Assembly: GCA_050950645.1 (NCBI GenBank)
Contig: JBMNHZ010000007.1
Location: 197,424-261,423 of the forward strand
Direction: 5' to 3'
DNA from: BRH-c25 sp012519325
Lineage (GTDB): Bacteria; Bacillota; Clostridia; Lutisporales; Lutisporaceae
DNA length: 64,000 bases
Shown here: positions 34,538 through 44,238 of the stretch, one piece after another
Position numbering within the stretch: position 1 is the stretch's first letter
How the letters are laid out: each line of letters opens with the position of its first letter
The notes under the pieces: generated by a model
What the model was told of the DNA's origin: nothing
Database searches by the model: none
What the model saw: only the letters and a program-made list of their open reading frames with translations
Made by a program: the position numbers and the translations under genes

Positions 34538-36004
34538 TTATCTTCCTACCAATCCTAATCTGTTCACAGTTGTATCAAGTATGGCATCCAAGGTTGTTAT
34601 CATTCTTACTGAAGCATTATATGCCTGCCTGAATTTTACCATGTTCGCCATTTCTTCATCCAGGGATACCCCCGACTCCGACAGGCGGCTGATATATGTT
34701 TGATCCACCAATGCCTGTGAGTTTGTAGTCATCCTTTTCGCGTGATTGCTGTCAACAGCAAGAGCTGAAAGAATCGATTTTATAAAATCATCCGGGGTAC
34801 CGATTAATGTATCAAACATACCTTTAAATTCACGAAGCTCGATAAGCAGCTTAATATTATCATTATTGCTCTCCCCGTTTCCTTCGGATGAAGCGGCTAT
34901 GGTATTGGGATTTGCCACAATATCAGGATTCACATCAAAATTTATACAATTTATTTCCTCAGCAGACGATACGTAAAAAAAGTTCTGTCCGGGATTTCCC
35001 TGCAGGTCAATTCCCTTATTATGCTGTGCATTAAATGCTTCTGTAAACCCCTTTGCAAACTCGTTCAGCTTATTAAGATAGTATGGTATTCCCCTGTAGT
35101 TGAAGCCTTCGCCGTCTCCGTCACGGACATCCAGCAAACCTCTAAGCTCTCCGCTCTCTATCCTTACCTCCTGATTGTCCACACCTTCCCAGACCACTCT
35201 GCTTATTTTTCCTCCGCCCAGTTCTGAAATTTCTGTTGTTTCATCCTCAGTAGCCAGCTTGTTGTATTTTATATGATCTATAAGGGTTATTCCCCCAATT
35301 TTTACATCCAAATAATTGTTGCCGTTAGGTCCCGGCAGCTCAGTCACCGTAATATTTACAATGGATGAAAGCTCATCCAGCAGCAGATTTCTTTGATCCC
35401 TGAGATCATTCGCTTTGTTTCCCCCTAACTCAAAGCTGAATATATGCTTATTCAGATTAGCAATCTGTTCTGACAGCGAATTTATCTGACTGACCTTATT
35501 CTTAATTGAAAAATTGACATCCCTTATGGAGTTTATCAGCTCATGCCCGTTTCTGTTTATTGTGGTGGTAAGCATTTTTGCCTTCTCTATCACATTCACC
35601 CTGCAGGTACTGTCCCCCGGCTGCTTTGAAAGCTCTTCAAGGGCTGTAAAGAACTCGTCCATTACGACCCTTATACCTGTATCGGAGGGCTCATTAAACA
35701 CTCCCTCAAGATTCTCTAGCTGAGCCTGCTTAATGTTCCATTCATGGTAAGTCTTGTTCTGTCCCCAGTACTTGGTGTCAAGATAGCTGCTTCTTATTCT
35801 GATAATGTCGTAAGTTTCAACTCCTGTTCCTATCACCCCTGTAGGGTCCCCATAAGTCGGCATCGTAGCCCTTTGGAGAGTTACCTGTCTTGAGTACCCT
35901 TCTGTGTTGGCATTTGCAATATTATGGCTTGTAGTATCCAAAGACCTTTGACTTGCAAAGAGTCCTGAAGTCGCAATATTAAAGGAGCCGAATGTTGTTC
36001 TCAT
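34538..36004 (-). CDS. flgK: Hook-associated protein FlgK, copy 1 (intact)
   Basis: 488 residues. FlgK joins hook to filament. The N-terminal rod/hook block reads ATSGLFASQRSLDTTSHNIA then NANTEGYSRQVTLQRA; the centre has LRDQRNLLLDELSSIVNITV; the C-terminal block is SLDEEMANMVKFRQAYNASV then RMITTLDAILDTTVNRLG. It follows a second, frameshifted flgK copy. Having two consecutive flgK genes is unusual; this copy is the intact one. Confidence 0.95.
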   Translation of the reverse strand: MRTTFGSFNIATSGLFASQRSLDTTSHNIANANTEGYSRQVTLQRATMPTYGDPTGVIGTGVETYDIIRIRSSYLDTKYWGQNKTYHEWNIKQAQLENLEGVFNEPSDTGIRVVMDEFFTALEELSKQPGDSTCRVNVIEKAKMLTTTINRNGHELINSIRDVNFSIKNKVSQINSLSEQIANLNKHIFSFELGGNKANDLRDQRNLLLDELSSIVNITVTELPGPNGNNYLDVKIGGITLIDHIKYNKLATEDETTEISELGGGKISRVVWEGVDNQEVRIESGELRGLLDVRDGDGEGFNYRGIPYYLNKLNEFAKGFTEAFNAQHNKGIDLQGNPGQNFFYVSSAEEINCINFDVNPDIVANPNTIAASSEGNGESNNDNIKLLIELREFKGMFDTLIGTPDDFIKSILSALAVDSNHAKRMTTNSQALVDQTYISRLSESGVSLDEEMANMVKFRQAYNASVRMITTLDAILDTTVNRLGLVGR

Positions 36005-36062
36005 ATTATCATCTCACTACCTTCCTACCAAACCGGTTCTATTTACAATCATTTCAATCATT

Positions 36063-37461
36063 TCATCCCATTACATTAACTATTCTTGCTGCCGCATTGT
36101 ATGAATGCTCGTATTTAATAAGATTGGTCATCTCTTCATCCAGAGAGACAGCGCTTAAGGCTTGTCTGCGATAATCTATCTGGTCCACCAAAAGCTTCTG
36201 TGCATCAGCTGCGACAGCAGCCTCCTGGCCAATATTTCCCAAATCCGAAATGATATTCCTATAAAATTCGTCGTAATTATATTTTCTATCTTCGGCTATT
36301 GTTGTATAACCTTCCTCCGTAAAATAATCATTTAGCCTCAGGGCTGCAATTTTTAATGCAATTCTGTTGTCCTCATAATTATCCGGCTCTTCTCCTGCAG
36401 CAATATTGTCATAATTATTCAGTTCAGGATTAAAAGCTATTGTGGAAAGATCAATGTTGTCCCCTGAAAGATCTTTGGCATTGACAAAAAAGTTTCTGTT
36501 GGTACCCCCATCCAATCCAAATCCGGTTCTGTGTATGGCATTGACCTCCTCGACAACTCCTATCACAAACTGGTTGAGCTTATCCCAAAAGCCCTTTACC
36601 AGTACATCCCTGGATTCGAACATTGAATTTATACGCCCTCCGGAGATTTCAAGGCTTCCATTGTCGCTTTCCCATACAAGTCTCACAAATCCGTTGTTTG
36701 TCGTATCAGGTACCGTTTTCACCTGCTCGTATCTGCTCCCTTCAACCAGCATGCGCCCTTCCAGGGATATATTTACCGAATCCCCAATTACGACCTGTAT
36801 CTTTGCCAATCCTGCCAGCTCATCAATAAGATAATTTCTCCGGTCTCTGAGGTCGTTGGCTGTTACACCGCAGGCCTCTATCTTTCTTATGTCAAGATTC
36901 AGTGAAGCAAGCTCCTTTGCCATGGAGTTAATCTTGCCCACATTTTCAATTATTTCCTTATCCTTGCTTTTTCTGAAATTCACCAAAAGATTGTCCATAT
37001 TTCTTAACGGTCTCTACAAAAGCAATAGCATTTTCCTTTACCATTGATCTGGCTGTCAAGCCCCCTGTAGGCTTGGAAAGCTGCTCCCACGAATTCCAGA
37101 AGTTGTTCATCACTTCCTGAAGGCCATCCTCCGTGTTATCGTTGAATATGGTCTCAAGCTCTCTTACACTTGCATATCTTGCTTCCCAATAACCCAGTCC
37201 GGTTTTCTCCTTCTTGTACTTATTGTCCAGAAATTCGTCCCTGTATTGTCTTATTTCCTGCACGTCAACGCCGTGCCCGACTTGCATCACCTTACCGTTC
37301 CCCGATTGCCCCAGCTTCTGATAGAAGGAGGATGAATTGGATATAATCTGCCTGGTGTACCCGGCAGTATTCACATTGCTTATATTATGACCGGTAACAT
37401 CCAGCGCCCTCTGATTTGCAAAGACTGCGGATATTCCGATGCTCAATCCTCTAAATGACAT
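36063..37461 (-). pseudogene. FlgK, copy 2, split by a frameshift
   Basis: Two abutting frames together make one FlgK of about 460 residues. The first (37461 to about 37000) has GISAVFANQRALDVTGHNIS then NVNTAGYTRQIISNSS and reaches VETVKKY. The second (from about 36998) resumes at DNLLVNFRKSKDKEIIENVG, with LRDRRNYLIDELAGLAKIQV, and ends SLDEEMTNLIKYEHSYNAAA RIVNVMG. The shift lies in the AAATATGGACAA stretch. This copy differs strongly from copy 1, so it is an old duplication. A real frameshift or a one-base sequence error are both possible. Confidence 0.85.
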
Positions 37462-37502
37462 ACATGTTCACCCCAATAGCACAAGGCTTGATAAGACTCT
37501 CC

Positions 37503-38023
37503 TCAGACCTTTGTATCAATTATATTCTTCTTACCTTGCTTGCTCTTGTTGTCTCCGATATCCCCGTATAAAGATCCGGTCTCCATGCCGGAGCCTGCAA
37601 TAAGGTTTATTGAATAATCTATATACTCCAATGACTGCTCCAGCAGCTGTCCGTTTACGTCATTTGCAGTCCTTCAGCTCCGACAAAACCTTCTGAAGCT
37701 TGCCCTGGACATCCTCCAGTTTGTTCTTCAGTTCAGGCTTCAGCACCTTTATAAGCTCGGAAACGGTTATCTGGGCACTGTTCATATCCAACTTCCCGCT
37801 AAGCTCTGGAAATTGTCTCCTCCCTTTTCCTCTCCAGTTGTCCGACGCTAAAGATCATATTCTGCTCAAGCTTGACAATCTTATCCAATTCGGCAACCTT
37901 TCCCTCAATAATGATATTTTTCTTGGATTTTGCCAGCTCAGACAAATCATTATAATAACCGTATTCCGACGTCAGTATGTCTATTAATGCATTTACTTCC
38001 TTGTCAACGTTTACCACAAACAC
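37503..38023 (-). pseudogene. flgN: Flagellar chaperone FlgN with two frameshifts
   Basis: FlgN keeps FlgK and FlgL export-ready. The first frame begins MFVVNVDKEVNALIDILTSE and ends ETISRA. A second frame continues LSGKLDMNSAQITVSELIKV then LKPELKNKLEDVQGKLQKVL up to ELKD, and a third ends the protein with NDVNGQLLEQSLEYIDYSIN then LIAGSGMETGSLYGDIGD. Read through, the product is about 172 residues, the normal length. The shifts lie near 37803 and 37670. Everything else looks intact, so the breaks are recent or are sequence errors. Confidence 0.82.
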
Positions 38024-38080
38024 ACACCTCTTGGATAGAAATAACCACAGCCAGGTAATGGCCTTCAGCTGTGGTTAGTT

Positions 38081-38386
38081 TCATATTTTTATATTAAATC
38101 TGCGGGCTAAAAGCTTATCGGCTATAGCTTTGCTGTCTACTTCATAAGTGCCGTTATCCAGCTTTTCTTTTATCGGGGCAATAACTTCTTCTCTTATGTC
38201 CGGTATCTCCCTTGCTGCCTTAGCTGCTTTCATAACCAACCGGAAATCCATGGCCTCCTTTGATATCTGCACCTCGTCTTTTTTCCCCCTAGTCCGGGCG
38301 GATTCCGGTATGTTCTTTCTGGATTCCACCTTCTGATTCTTATAGACTCCGCTTACCCCGTCTATTTTATTAATATTAAATCCCAC
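38081..38386 (-). CDS. flgM: Anti-sigma-D factor FlgM
   Basis: 101 residues. FlgM holds sigma-D until the hook is built. The N-terminus is disordered and basic, and the C-terminal helix region has the family pattern ARTRGKKDEVQISKEAMDFR then VAPIKEKLDNGTYEVDSKA-like sequence (IAPIKEKLDNGTYEVDSKAI) ending IADKLLARRFNIKI. It heads the flgM-flgN-flgK-flgK-flgL-fliW-csrA run and has its own sigma-D-like promoter. Confidence 0.94.
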   Translation of the reverse strand: MGFNINKIDGVSGVYKNQKVESRKNIPESARTRGKKDEVQISKEAMDFRLVMKAAKAAREIPDIREEVIAPIKEKLDNGTYEVDSKAIADKLLARRFNIKI

Positions 38387-38422
38387 GTTAACACCCCGTT
38401 TGAATTTCTTCTTTCAACTATT

Positions 38423-38450
38423 TTATCGGATTTACTTTGATATTAGTTTA
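38423..38450 (-). promoter_or_regulatory. Sigma-D-like promoter of the flgM operon
   Basis: Minus strand TAAA, 16 bases, TCCGATAA, matching 6 of 8 bases of the GCCGATAT box, 37 bases before flgM. A sigma-D promoter before flgM gives the feedback loop known in Bacillus. Confidence 0.65.
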
Positions 38451-38460
38451 GCATTTTTTT

Positions 38461-38494
38461 TAAAAAAACAGCTGTGTTATTTTTTGCACAGCTG
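38461..38494 (-). terminator. Rho-independent terminator after yvyF-like gene
   Basis: Minus strand stem CAGCTGTG, 9-10 base loop, CACAGCTG (38469-38494), then seven U. It separates the recD2-comF-yvyF transcript from flgM. Confidence 0.9.
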
Positions 38495-38515
38495 CTTGAT
38501 TGCATACATTCTTAA

Positions 38516-38941
38516 TTAATTGCCTTTCCTTCTTGTGGCCGTATACATTTTTTCTTTATCTGTCCTGTACTGAGGCCTCTGCACAGTTTCTTGCTTGTCT
38601 ATTCCGAATTCTCTCCTAAAGTCCTTGTTAATCTGCTCTTTACATTTCTCACAAAATCTTCCCGTTTTAATCGACCTTCCGCACTTCTCGCATTCAAGCA
38701 GTAAATTGCAATTCTCGGATTTGATTTCCAGCCTTTCTTCTCTAAGGAATCGCATAATCTTCTCAACAGTAACCCCTGTCTCCTGGGATACTTCCGAAAT
38801 GGTAGCCCCGGGATTATCATAAATATATTCCTTTACCAGCTTGAACTCATTCTCTTCTATTTCGACACACTTGCTGCAAATGGGCCTTCCCAAATAAGTG
38901 AATATTTTTCCACACCTGGGACAATTTCTGATTTCAGCCAT
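38516..38941 (-). CDS. YvyF-like flagellar operon protein (TIGR03826 type)
   Basis: About 141 residues from the ATG at 38941, which follows GAGGAGGT; an ATG 21 bases earlier lacks a site. Two zinc-ribbon-like pairs are present: CPRCGK with CSKC at the N-terminus and CEKCGRSIKTGRFCEKC in the C-terminal third. Between them is a helix-turn-helix-like stretch (GATISEVSQETGVTVEKIMR). The protein family sits between comF and flgM in many Bacillota and is thought to be regulatory; no function is proven. Confidence 0.9.
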   Translation of the reverse strand: MAEIRNCPRCGKIFTYLGRPICSKCVEIEENEFKLVKEYIYDNPGATISEVSQETGVTVEKIMRFLREERLEIKSENCNLLLECEKCGRSIKTGRFCEKCKEQINKDFRREFGIDKQETVQRPQYRTDKEKMYTATRRKGN

Positions 38942-39056
38942 CAGTATACCTCCTCTTTTCATTTGCTAGTTCCTGCTCTCTAATCGCTAGAATTAAGCCA
39001 GGCTCCGAAGCCATATCCCAGAATCTAGCGACTAGTGTCTCGTGACCAGTGTCTAT

Positions 39057-39761
39057 TTACGTATTGCTACCTGTCGCCGCAGTTATTACAAATACCTTAT
39101 CGGCACCCGCGCTTTTCAATACTTTGCTGCATTCATTCACAGTGCTTCCGGTTGTATATATGTCATCAACCAGCAAAATATTCATATATTTACCAACATT
39201 ATACGACAATTTGACGGAAAATGCACCACTTATATTCAAAACCCTCTGGTTCCGATCCAGATTATACTGCTCTTTCGTCTCCGATTTCCTTTCCAGACAG
39301 TCTGCAACAGGCTTGCGCAGCCTTTCTCCCAACTCCCGTGCAATAATATATGACTGGTTAAAGCCCCTTGCAATAAGCTTTTTCTCATGGATAGGCACAG
39401 GTACTATGGCATCTATTTCCAGTCTTTCATTTTCAATCCTTTTTGCCATCAGACCGGCAATGACAGGTGTAAGCTGAATCTTGCCTTCATATTTAAGCTT
39501 ATGTATAAGCTTTTTTCCCATACCGCCGTATTCAAAGCATGAAAATGCCCTTTCATAATAGAACACACCTGTTTTGCAATCAGGACAGATACAATCACCA
39601 TACTGCTCATTAAGCTGTTTGCCGCAGTGCAGGCAGGTTATTCCCGGGAGGTAGTCCAGGGATGCCAGGCATACATTGCATACGGGTTCTTCCCCGGCTC
39701 TGCCGCATATAATGCATTTAGGCTTTGGAGGATACAGCAGGTCAAAAAAATGCTTGATCAT
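39057..39761 (-). CDS. ComF family protein
   Basis: About 234 residues from the ATG at 39761 (MIKHFFDLLYPPKPKCIICG), which follows GAGGTGAA. The N-terminus has a double zinc finger (CIICG, CNVC, CLHCGK, CICPDC) and the C-terminal half is a phosphoribosyltransferase-like domain with the PRPP loop ILLVDDIYTTGSTVNECSKV. ComF is needed for handling single-stranded DNA during natural transformation. It overlaps the end of recD2 slightly in spacing (11 bases between stop and start) and is co-transcribed with it. Confidence 0.92.
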   Translation of the reverse strand: MIKHFFDLLYPPKPKCIICGRAGEEPVCNVCLASLDYLPGITCLHCGKQLNEQYGDCICPDCKTGVFYYERAFSCFEYGGMGKKLIHKLKYEGKIQLTPVIAGLMAKRIENERLEIDAIVPVPIHEKKLIARGFNQSYIIARELGERLRKPVADCLERKSETKEQYNLDRNQRVLNISGAFSVKLSYNVGKYMNILLVDDIYTTGSTVNECSKVLKSAGADKVFVITAATGSNT

Positions 39762-39772
39762 CCCTTCACCTC

Positions 39773-41971
39773 TTAGCACTCTAATCTTCTTCTCAGCCCG
39801 GAATATCGTGTAATTATATGATTGTTTCTTATCATCTGATGAAGAAAGCGCTCCTTCCCTACCAGTACTACCATGCTTTTCGCTCTTGTCAATGCAGTAT
39901 AGAGAAGGTTCCTTGTCATAAGCATGGGAGGTCCGAAGGTAAGCGGCATAACAAGCACAGGAAACTCGGAACCCTGGCTTTTATGGACTGTAAGGGCATA
40001 TGCATGCTCCAACTCATCCAGCATTGTAAAATCATATTTAACCTTTCTTTCCTTGTCAAATATTACTTCCATATACATTTCCTCATTATCAATGCTTGCA
40101 ATAGTACCCAGGTCACCGTTGAAAACTCCCTCACCCTCAATTCCTGGGTTGTTTATATTCTGCCACTTTATCCTGTAATTGTTCTTTATCTGCATTACTT
40201 TGTCCCCAACCCTGAAAACAGCTTCTCTGTGCTGTTTTTCAGCTTTATTCCTGCTCCGGGGATTCAGCACATCCTGCAGTACATGGTTCAGATTCAGCAC
40301 CCCACACAAGCCTTTTTTCATAGGAGACAATACCTGTATTCCCTCATAAGCATCCAAACCTGTGTATTGGGGAAGCCTTCTGGTGCACAGCTCAATAATT
40401 GCAGAAACAATAGCCTCCTGGCTCTCTTGCCTTATTAAAAAGAAGTCGCTGTTCTTTGAGCCTAATATAGGAGGCTCACCCCGGTTTATCCTGTGGGCAT
40501 TAACAACTATCATACTGCTCCCGGCCTGCCTGAATATCTCATCCAGCCTTACCACAGGCAGCACTCTGCTGTCAATTATGTCTCTCAGTACATTTCCTGG
40601 GCCTACGGAGGGAAGCTGATCCACATCCCCCACCAATATCACTCTTGTACCCTCCGCTATTGCCTTTAATAGATTATTTGCAAGAAGTATGTCAATCATT
40701 GATACTTCATCAATTATTATTACATCACATTCCAGAGGTGACTCTTCATTTTTTTGAAAAAACATTTCCTCATCGCTGTCGCCGTAGCCGAATTCCAGCA
40801 GCCTATGTATGGTTTTTGCTTCTTTTCCCGTGGCCTCCTGCATCCTTTTAGCCGCCCTTCCGGTAGGTGCGGCCAAAAGAACCTCAAGCCCGTATTTTTC
40901 AAAAATACTTATTATTGTCTTTATGGTTGTGGTTTTTCCTGTGCCCGGCCCGCCTGTTATAACAAGTATCCCCTGGGTTAAGGCCTCCCTGACGGCAGTT
41001 TTCTGTTTATCCGCCAGTTCAATTCCTTCAGATTTTTCAATTTCTGCTATTTCGCTGTCCATATCCAAATCCATTGGAGGAATCCTATAATGCAACAGCT
41101 GCATAAGCCTTCTTGCAGTCCCTGATTCGGCCTTGAAAAACGGAAGGGAATACACTCCCCGGACATCTCCTATATTTTCCACAGCCAGTTTTTTATCTAT
41201 AAAAAGTCTGATAATTGTATTTTCAATATTGGCTTCATCAACGTCCAGCAGTGCTGCCGCCGACCTTACCAGCACTTCCTGGGGCACAAATGTATGCCCG
41301 TTTCCGTGAAATTGATTGAGCACATACCTGGTGCCTGATGCGGTCCGGTATTCGGAAAACTTGGACACACCCATGGACATTGCTATCCTGTCCGCCATTT
41401 TAAAGCCTATTCCGAATATATCATCTGCAAGCTTGTAGGGATTCTCCTTTATTTCATTTATTGTGTTTTCGCCATAGGTTTTATATATCCTTACCGCATA
41501 AGAAGGTCCTATGCCATACTGCTCCAGGAACATCATGATATCCTTCAGCTCTTTCTGCTCCTGAAAGGCTTCGGATATCTTCGCTGCCTTTTTCTGCCCT
41601 ATCCCTTCCACTTCTATTAGGCGGTCGGGATTGTACTGCATAATATCAAGAGTATCAAGCCCAAACTTCTCAACCAGCTTTCTGGCAGTATGCGGGCCTA
41701 TACCCGGTATCAGTCCGGAGGACAGATACTTCTCTATTCCGTTAATTGTTGCAGGAGTGACCGTAGTATATGTCTCCACCTTGAACTGGTTCCCGTAGCT
41801 GGGATGTTGTACCCACGAACCATATGCCTTAATTGTTTCTCCAATATTCAGGAAGGAAAAATATCCTATCAGTGTAATCAATTCATTATTGCACTCAAGG
41901 TCCAGTACCGTATAACCGTTATATTCATTTCTGAATATGATTTCGCATATGGTTCCCTGAACTTCATCCAT
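39773..41971 (-). CDS. recD2: ATP-dependent DNA helicase RecD2
   Basis: About 732 residues from the ATG at 41971 (MDEVQGTICEIIFRNEYNGY), preceded by AGAGAGGT. This is the RecB/C-independent RecD2 type: an N-terminal OB-like part, tandem helix-hairpin-helix motifs (ISSGLIPGIGPHTARKLVEK type, EVEGIGQKKAAKISEAF), then superfamily 1B helicase motifs. Walker A is VITGGPGTGKTTTIKTI near residue 350, Walker B is CDVIIIDEVSMIDI, and motif VI is HAYALTVHKSQGSEFPVLVM, ending in YTALTRAKSMVVLVG. It unwinds DNA 5' to 3' in repair. Confidence 0.95.
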   Translation of the reverse strand: MDEVQGTICEIIFRNEYNGYTVLDLECNNELITLIGYFSFLNIGETIKAYGSWVQHPSYGNQFKVETYTTVTPATINGIEKYLSSGLIPGIGPHTARKLVEKFGLDTLDIMQYNPDRLIEVEGIGQKKAAKISEAFQEQKELKDIMMFLEQYGIGPSYAVRIYKTYGENTINEIKENPYKLADDIFGIGFKMADRIAMSMGVSKFSEYRTASGTRYVLNQFHGNGHTFVPQEVLVRSAAALLDVDEANIENTIIRLFIDKKLAVENIGDVRGVYSLPFFKAESGTARRLMQLLHYRIPPMDLDMDSEIAEIEKSEGIELADKQKTAVREALTQGILVITGGPGTGKTTTIKTIISIFEKYGLEVLLAAPTGRAAKRMQEATGKEAKTIHRLLEFGYGDSDEEMFFQKNEESPLECDVIIIDEVSMIDILLANNLLKAIAEGTRVILVGDVDQLPSVGPGNVLRDIIDSRVLPVVRLDEIFRQAGSSMIVVNAHRINRGEPPILGSKNSDFFLIRQESQEAIVSAIIELCTRRLPQYTGLDAYEGIQVLSPMKKGLCGVLNLNHVLQDVLNPRSRNKAEKQHREAVFRVGDKVMQIKNNYRIKWQNINNPGIEGEGVFNGDLGTIASIDNEEMYMEVIFDKERKVKYDFTMLDELEHAYALTVHKSQGSEFPVLVMPLTFGPPMLMTRNLLYTALTRAKSMVVLVGKERFLHQMIRNNHIITRYSGLRRRLEC

Positions 41972-42074
41972 TGAATGTACCTCTCTTGTCTCATTTTGCA
42001 ATTATTATACCATAAATATGCAGGAGGATATGCTTTAAGCCTGTAGGTAAATCTTTGAAATGTAAATTAAGATA

Positions 42075-43346
42075 TTATATCGTAGCCTGAAATATAAACC
42101 ATCCATCCTTGACGGAAAATTTATATATGCCTTTGTTATTTTCCACAATATGAGCCATACTTTTTGTACCGTAACCATGCCCCTGTTCTTTTGAAACAGG
42201 AAGGCCCTGATGGAATACCGGCTCTGTCTGATAGCTGTTGCGAAGGTCAATGCACAGCTTATTATTTTTGGAATACATACGCAGCTTAATATATCGTTTA
42301 CTTTTGTCGGCTATCTCTTGGGAGGCTTGTATGGCGTTTTCCATGGCATTTGACAAAAGCGAGCAAAGCTCGGTGTCGCTGAAGGCCAGCAAGTCAGGCA
42401 GCCTCACATCTATTTCCAGCGTAATTTTCGCTTGCTTTGCCCTGGCGGCGAAAGAAGACAAAATCAGATTGACGGTCTCGTTTTCACAGTAGCGTATGGG
42501 TGTGATGGAATCAATGTCGGACTGGGCAGTCTGCAGGTACTCATTGATTTCATTTATAAGCCCCTTGGCGGCCAATCCCTGTAAAAGGGCAAGATGGTGG
42601 CGCATATCGTGCCGGTAGGCCGCAGCATTCTGCTGAAGCTGCTTTAATGATTCAAATTCCCTTTGTGCCTGCTTGAGCTGCGTATCCAGCATATCCCTCT
42701 CCCTTTGAAAATCTGCCTGTTTTTGGGTTTCAATATAATAAAGGATGACAAATACAAAATAGAAAATGGATATTATTGAAGGCATGAACTGAACCGCCCA
42801 TTCTGCGCCGCTGTACAGCACATCGGTATAGATGGTGGTAAAGTAGTCGAAAGCATAGTAAAAAAAAGGCACTCCGCCTAACAATAGGCAGGATTTCGGG
42901 GATTTGACCATAAGCTCCCGAACGGATGCAATTACATACTTTTTCAACAGATAATAAGACAGAAACACAGCCGCAATGTAAAAAAGGTGGTCTGCAATTT
43001 TGCTGCCAAAGGCGGCCCCCGCAAGGAAGCCGATCCAGCGTGGAACCTGACAGCACAGATAACCGGTAAGCACGCTGATGGCGGATATGTGCCATGGGCA
43101 CTTAAAATACAGTGATAAAATAATTATAATCGGCAGATGTGTAATCAGCGGATACAACTTTGATGTCATATCAATGCCCAAAAACCACCAGCTTACGAGC
43201 TGAACAATAAGAAAATATATACATATAAAGCCGATTATAAGCTTGTTCTTCCGCGTGGATTCTATTCCTGCCAGGAGAACCGACACTATCAGGCCAAAGA
43301 TCAGTGAAAATCCAAATCGTATTAGTCCAATAACAGTTACCATCAT
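42075..43346 (-). CDS. AgrC-like sensor histidine kinase (GHKL type)
   Basis: 423 residues. About six or seven membrane segments fill residues 1-205 (ends with IISIFYFVFVILYYIET), then a coiled-coil linker (QREFESLKQLQQNAAAYRHD). The H-box is YRHDMRHHLALLQGL with the phosphoacceptor histidine; the N-box is LCSLLSNAMENAIQAS and the G-box GHGYGTKSM. This is the HPK10/AgrC pattern seen in peptide quorum sensing. No agrB/agrD-like genes are in the window, so the signal is unknown. It starts 4 bases after the regulator gene stops. Confidence 0.9.
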   Translation of the reverse strand: MMVTVIGLIRFGFSLIFGLIVSVLLAGIESTRKNKLIIGFICIYFLIVQLVSWWFLGIDMTSKLYPLITHLPIIIILSLYFKCPWHISAISVLTGYLCCQVPRWIGFLAGAAFGSKIADHLFYIAAVFLSYYLLKKYVIASVRELMVKSPKSCLLLGGVPFFYYAFDYFTTIYTDVLYSGAEWAVQFMPSIISIFYFVFVILYYIETQKQADFQRERDMLDTQLKQAQREFESLKQLQQNAAAYRHDMRHHLALLQGLAAKGLINEINEYLQTAQSDIDSITPIRYCENETVNLILSSFAARAKQAKITLEIDVRLPDLLAFSDTELCSLLSNAMENAIQASQEIADKSKRYIKLRMYSKNNKLCIDLRNSYQTEPVFHQGLPVSKEQGHGYGTKSMAHIVENNKGIYKFSVKDGWFIFQATI

Positions 43347-43350
43347 TCGC

Positions 43351-44076
43351 CTATTCCCCTTCCATTTGATAAGCCAGGTACCGCTCCTTTATTTCCCGTG
43401 CTTTTCCCTGGGAAATAGGAATACGTGAAAGGGTCTGCAATGTCACCTGGTGATTTGATATGGTATCTATGTACTGCATATTCACAATATAGGAACGGTG
43501 AGTTTTGATAAATTGACCGTATTTCAAAAGATTGTCGCAGGCAGAGGAGAAACTCTCCGTACATTCAACTACCTTGCCGGACAGCAGATGATACAACACG
43601 TTTCTGCCGATAACCTCGGCAAAGACCAAGTTGGATATGAGTATCCTCTGAATCCCCTCATTGCTCTTTACTACTATCGCAGCTTCTTTCTTCTCAGCTT
43701 TTATCCGTTCCAATATATCGTCAAAGGTAAAAAACAACTTTTCCTTCGATATAGGCTTTAATATATAGTTAATGGCTTTCACCGAATAGCTTTCCAAAGC
43801 AAATTCGGGAGATGAGGTAAAAAACAAAATCGGTGCAGTTTTGTCAAAGTTACGTATTTCCTTTGCCACTTCAATGCCGGTAAAACCCGGCATAATAATA
43901 TCCAGGCAGTATATATCAAACCGCTTCCCTTTTTCCAAGATTGCAATCAATTCAAATCCATTCTGAAAATTCGCAAATTCACAGTCCAGATGCTTTGATA
44001 CTCTGTACTGGTTCATAAGTTGTACTATATTGGACAGCTCGTCCATATTATCGTCGCAGACCGCAATCTGTAACAT
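43351..44076 (-). CDS. AgrA-like LytTR response regulator
   Basis: About 241 residues. I prefer the second ATG at 44076 (MLQIAVCDDNMDEL), 7 bases after GGAGG; the first ATG at 44082 is too close to that site. The receiver has the acidic pair CDDN, phosphoacceptor aspartate in YCLDIIMPGFTG, and conserved lysine in INYILKPISKEK. Residues about 140-235 are a LytTR DNA-binding domain (IQRILISNLVFAEVIGRNVL, FIKTHRSYIVNMQYIDTI). LytTR proteins bind pairs of about 9-10-bp direct repeats. Two such pairs lie at 44134 and 47132. Confidence 0.93.
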   Translation of the reverse strand: MLQIAVCDDNMDELSNIVQLMNQYRVSKHLDCEFANFQNGFELIAILEKGKRFDIYCLDIIMPGFTGIEVAKEIRNFDKTAPILFFTSSPEFALESYSVKAINYILKPISKEKLFFTFDDILERIKAEKKEAAIVVKSNEGIQRILISNLVFAEVIGRNVLYHLLSGKVVECTESFSSACDNLLKYGQFIKTHRSYIVNMQYIDTISNHQVTLQTLSRIPISQGKAREIKERYLAYQMEGE

Positions 44077-44133
44077 GAGCATTCCTCCGTTCCTTCACCC
44101 TTATTTTAACATAATAATTAAATACTCGACACT

Positions 44134-44164
44134 ATGTTTCATGTCAAAAAAATCATGTTTCATG
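44134..44164 (+). promoter_or_regulatory. Direct-repeat operator, probable LytTR site 1
   Basis: ATGTTTCATG at 44134-44143 and again at 44155-44164, 21 bases start to start (two DNA turns), in the gap between the divergent response regulator and WG-repeat genes. A 29-base stretch (44138-44166) is repeated exactly at 47136-47164. A TAATAT -10 at 44180 places the second repeat over the -35 region, the usual position for an activator. Confidence 0.7.
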
Positions 44165-44238
44165 CAGAAGGCTACATTTTAATATAAGTTTCTGATAAAC
44201 TTCACATATGAATGTGGTTGTAAAGGAGGCTCAATATT

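Noticed and set aside
42075..44082. An agrB/agrD peptide-signal pair next to the Agr-like kinase
   Set aside because: The gene gaps on both sides hold no small precursor-like ORF or AgrB-like membrane protein.
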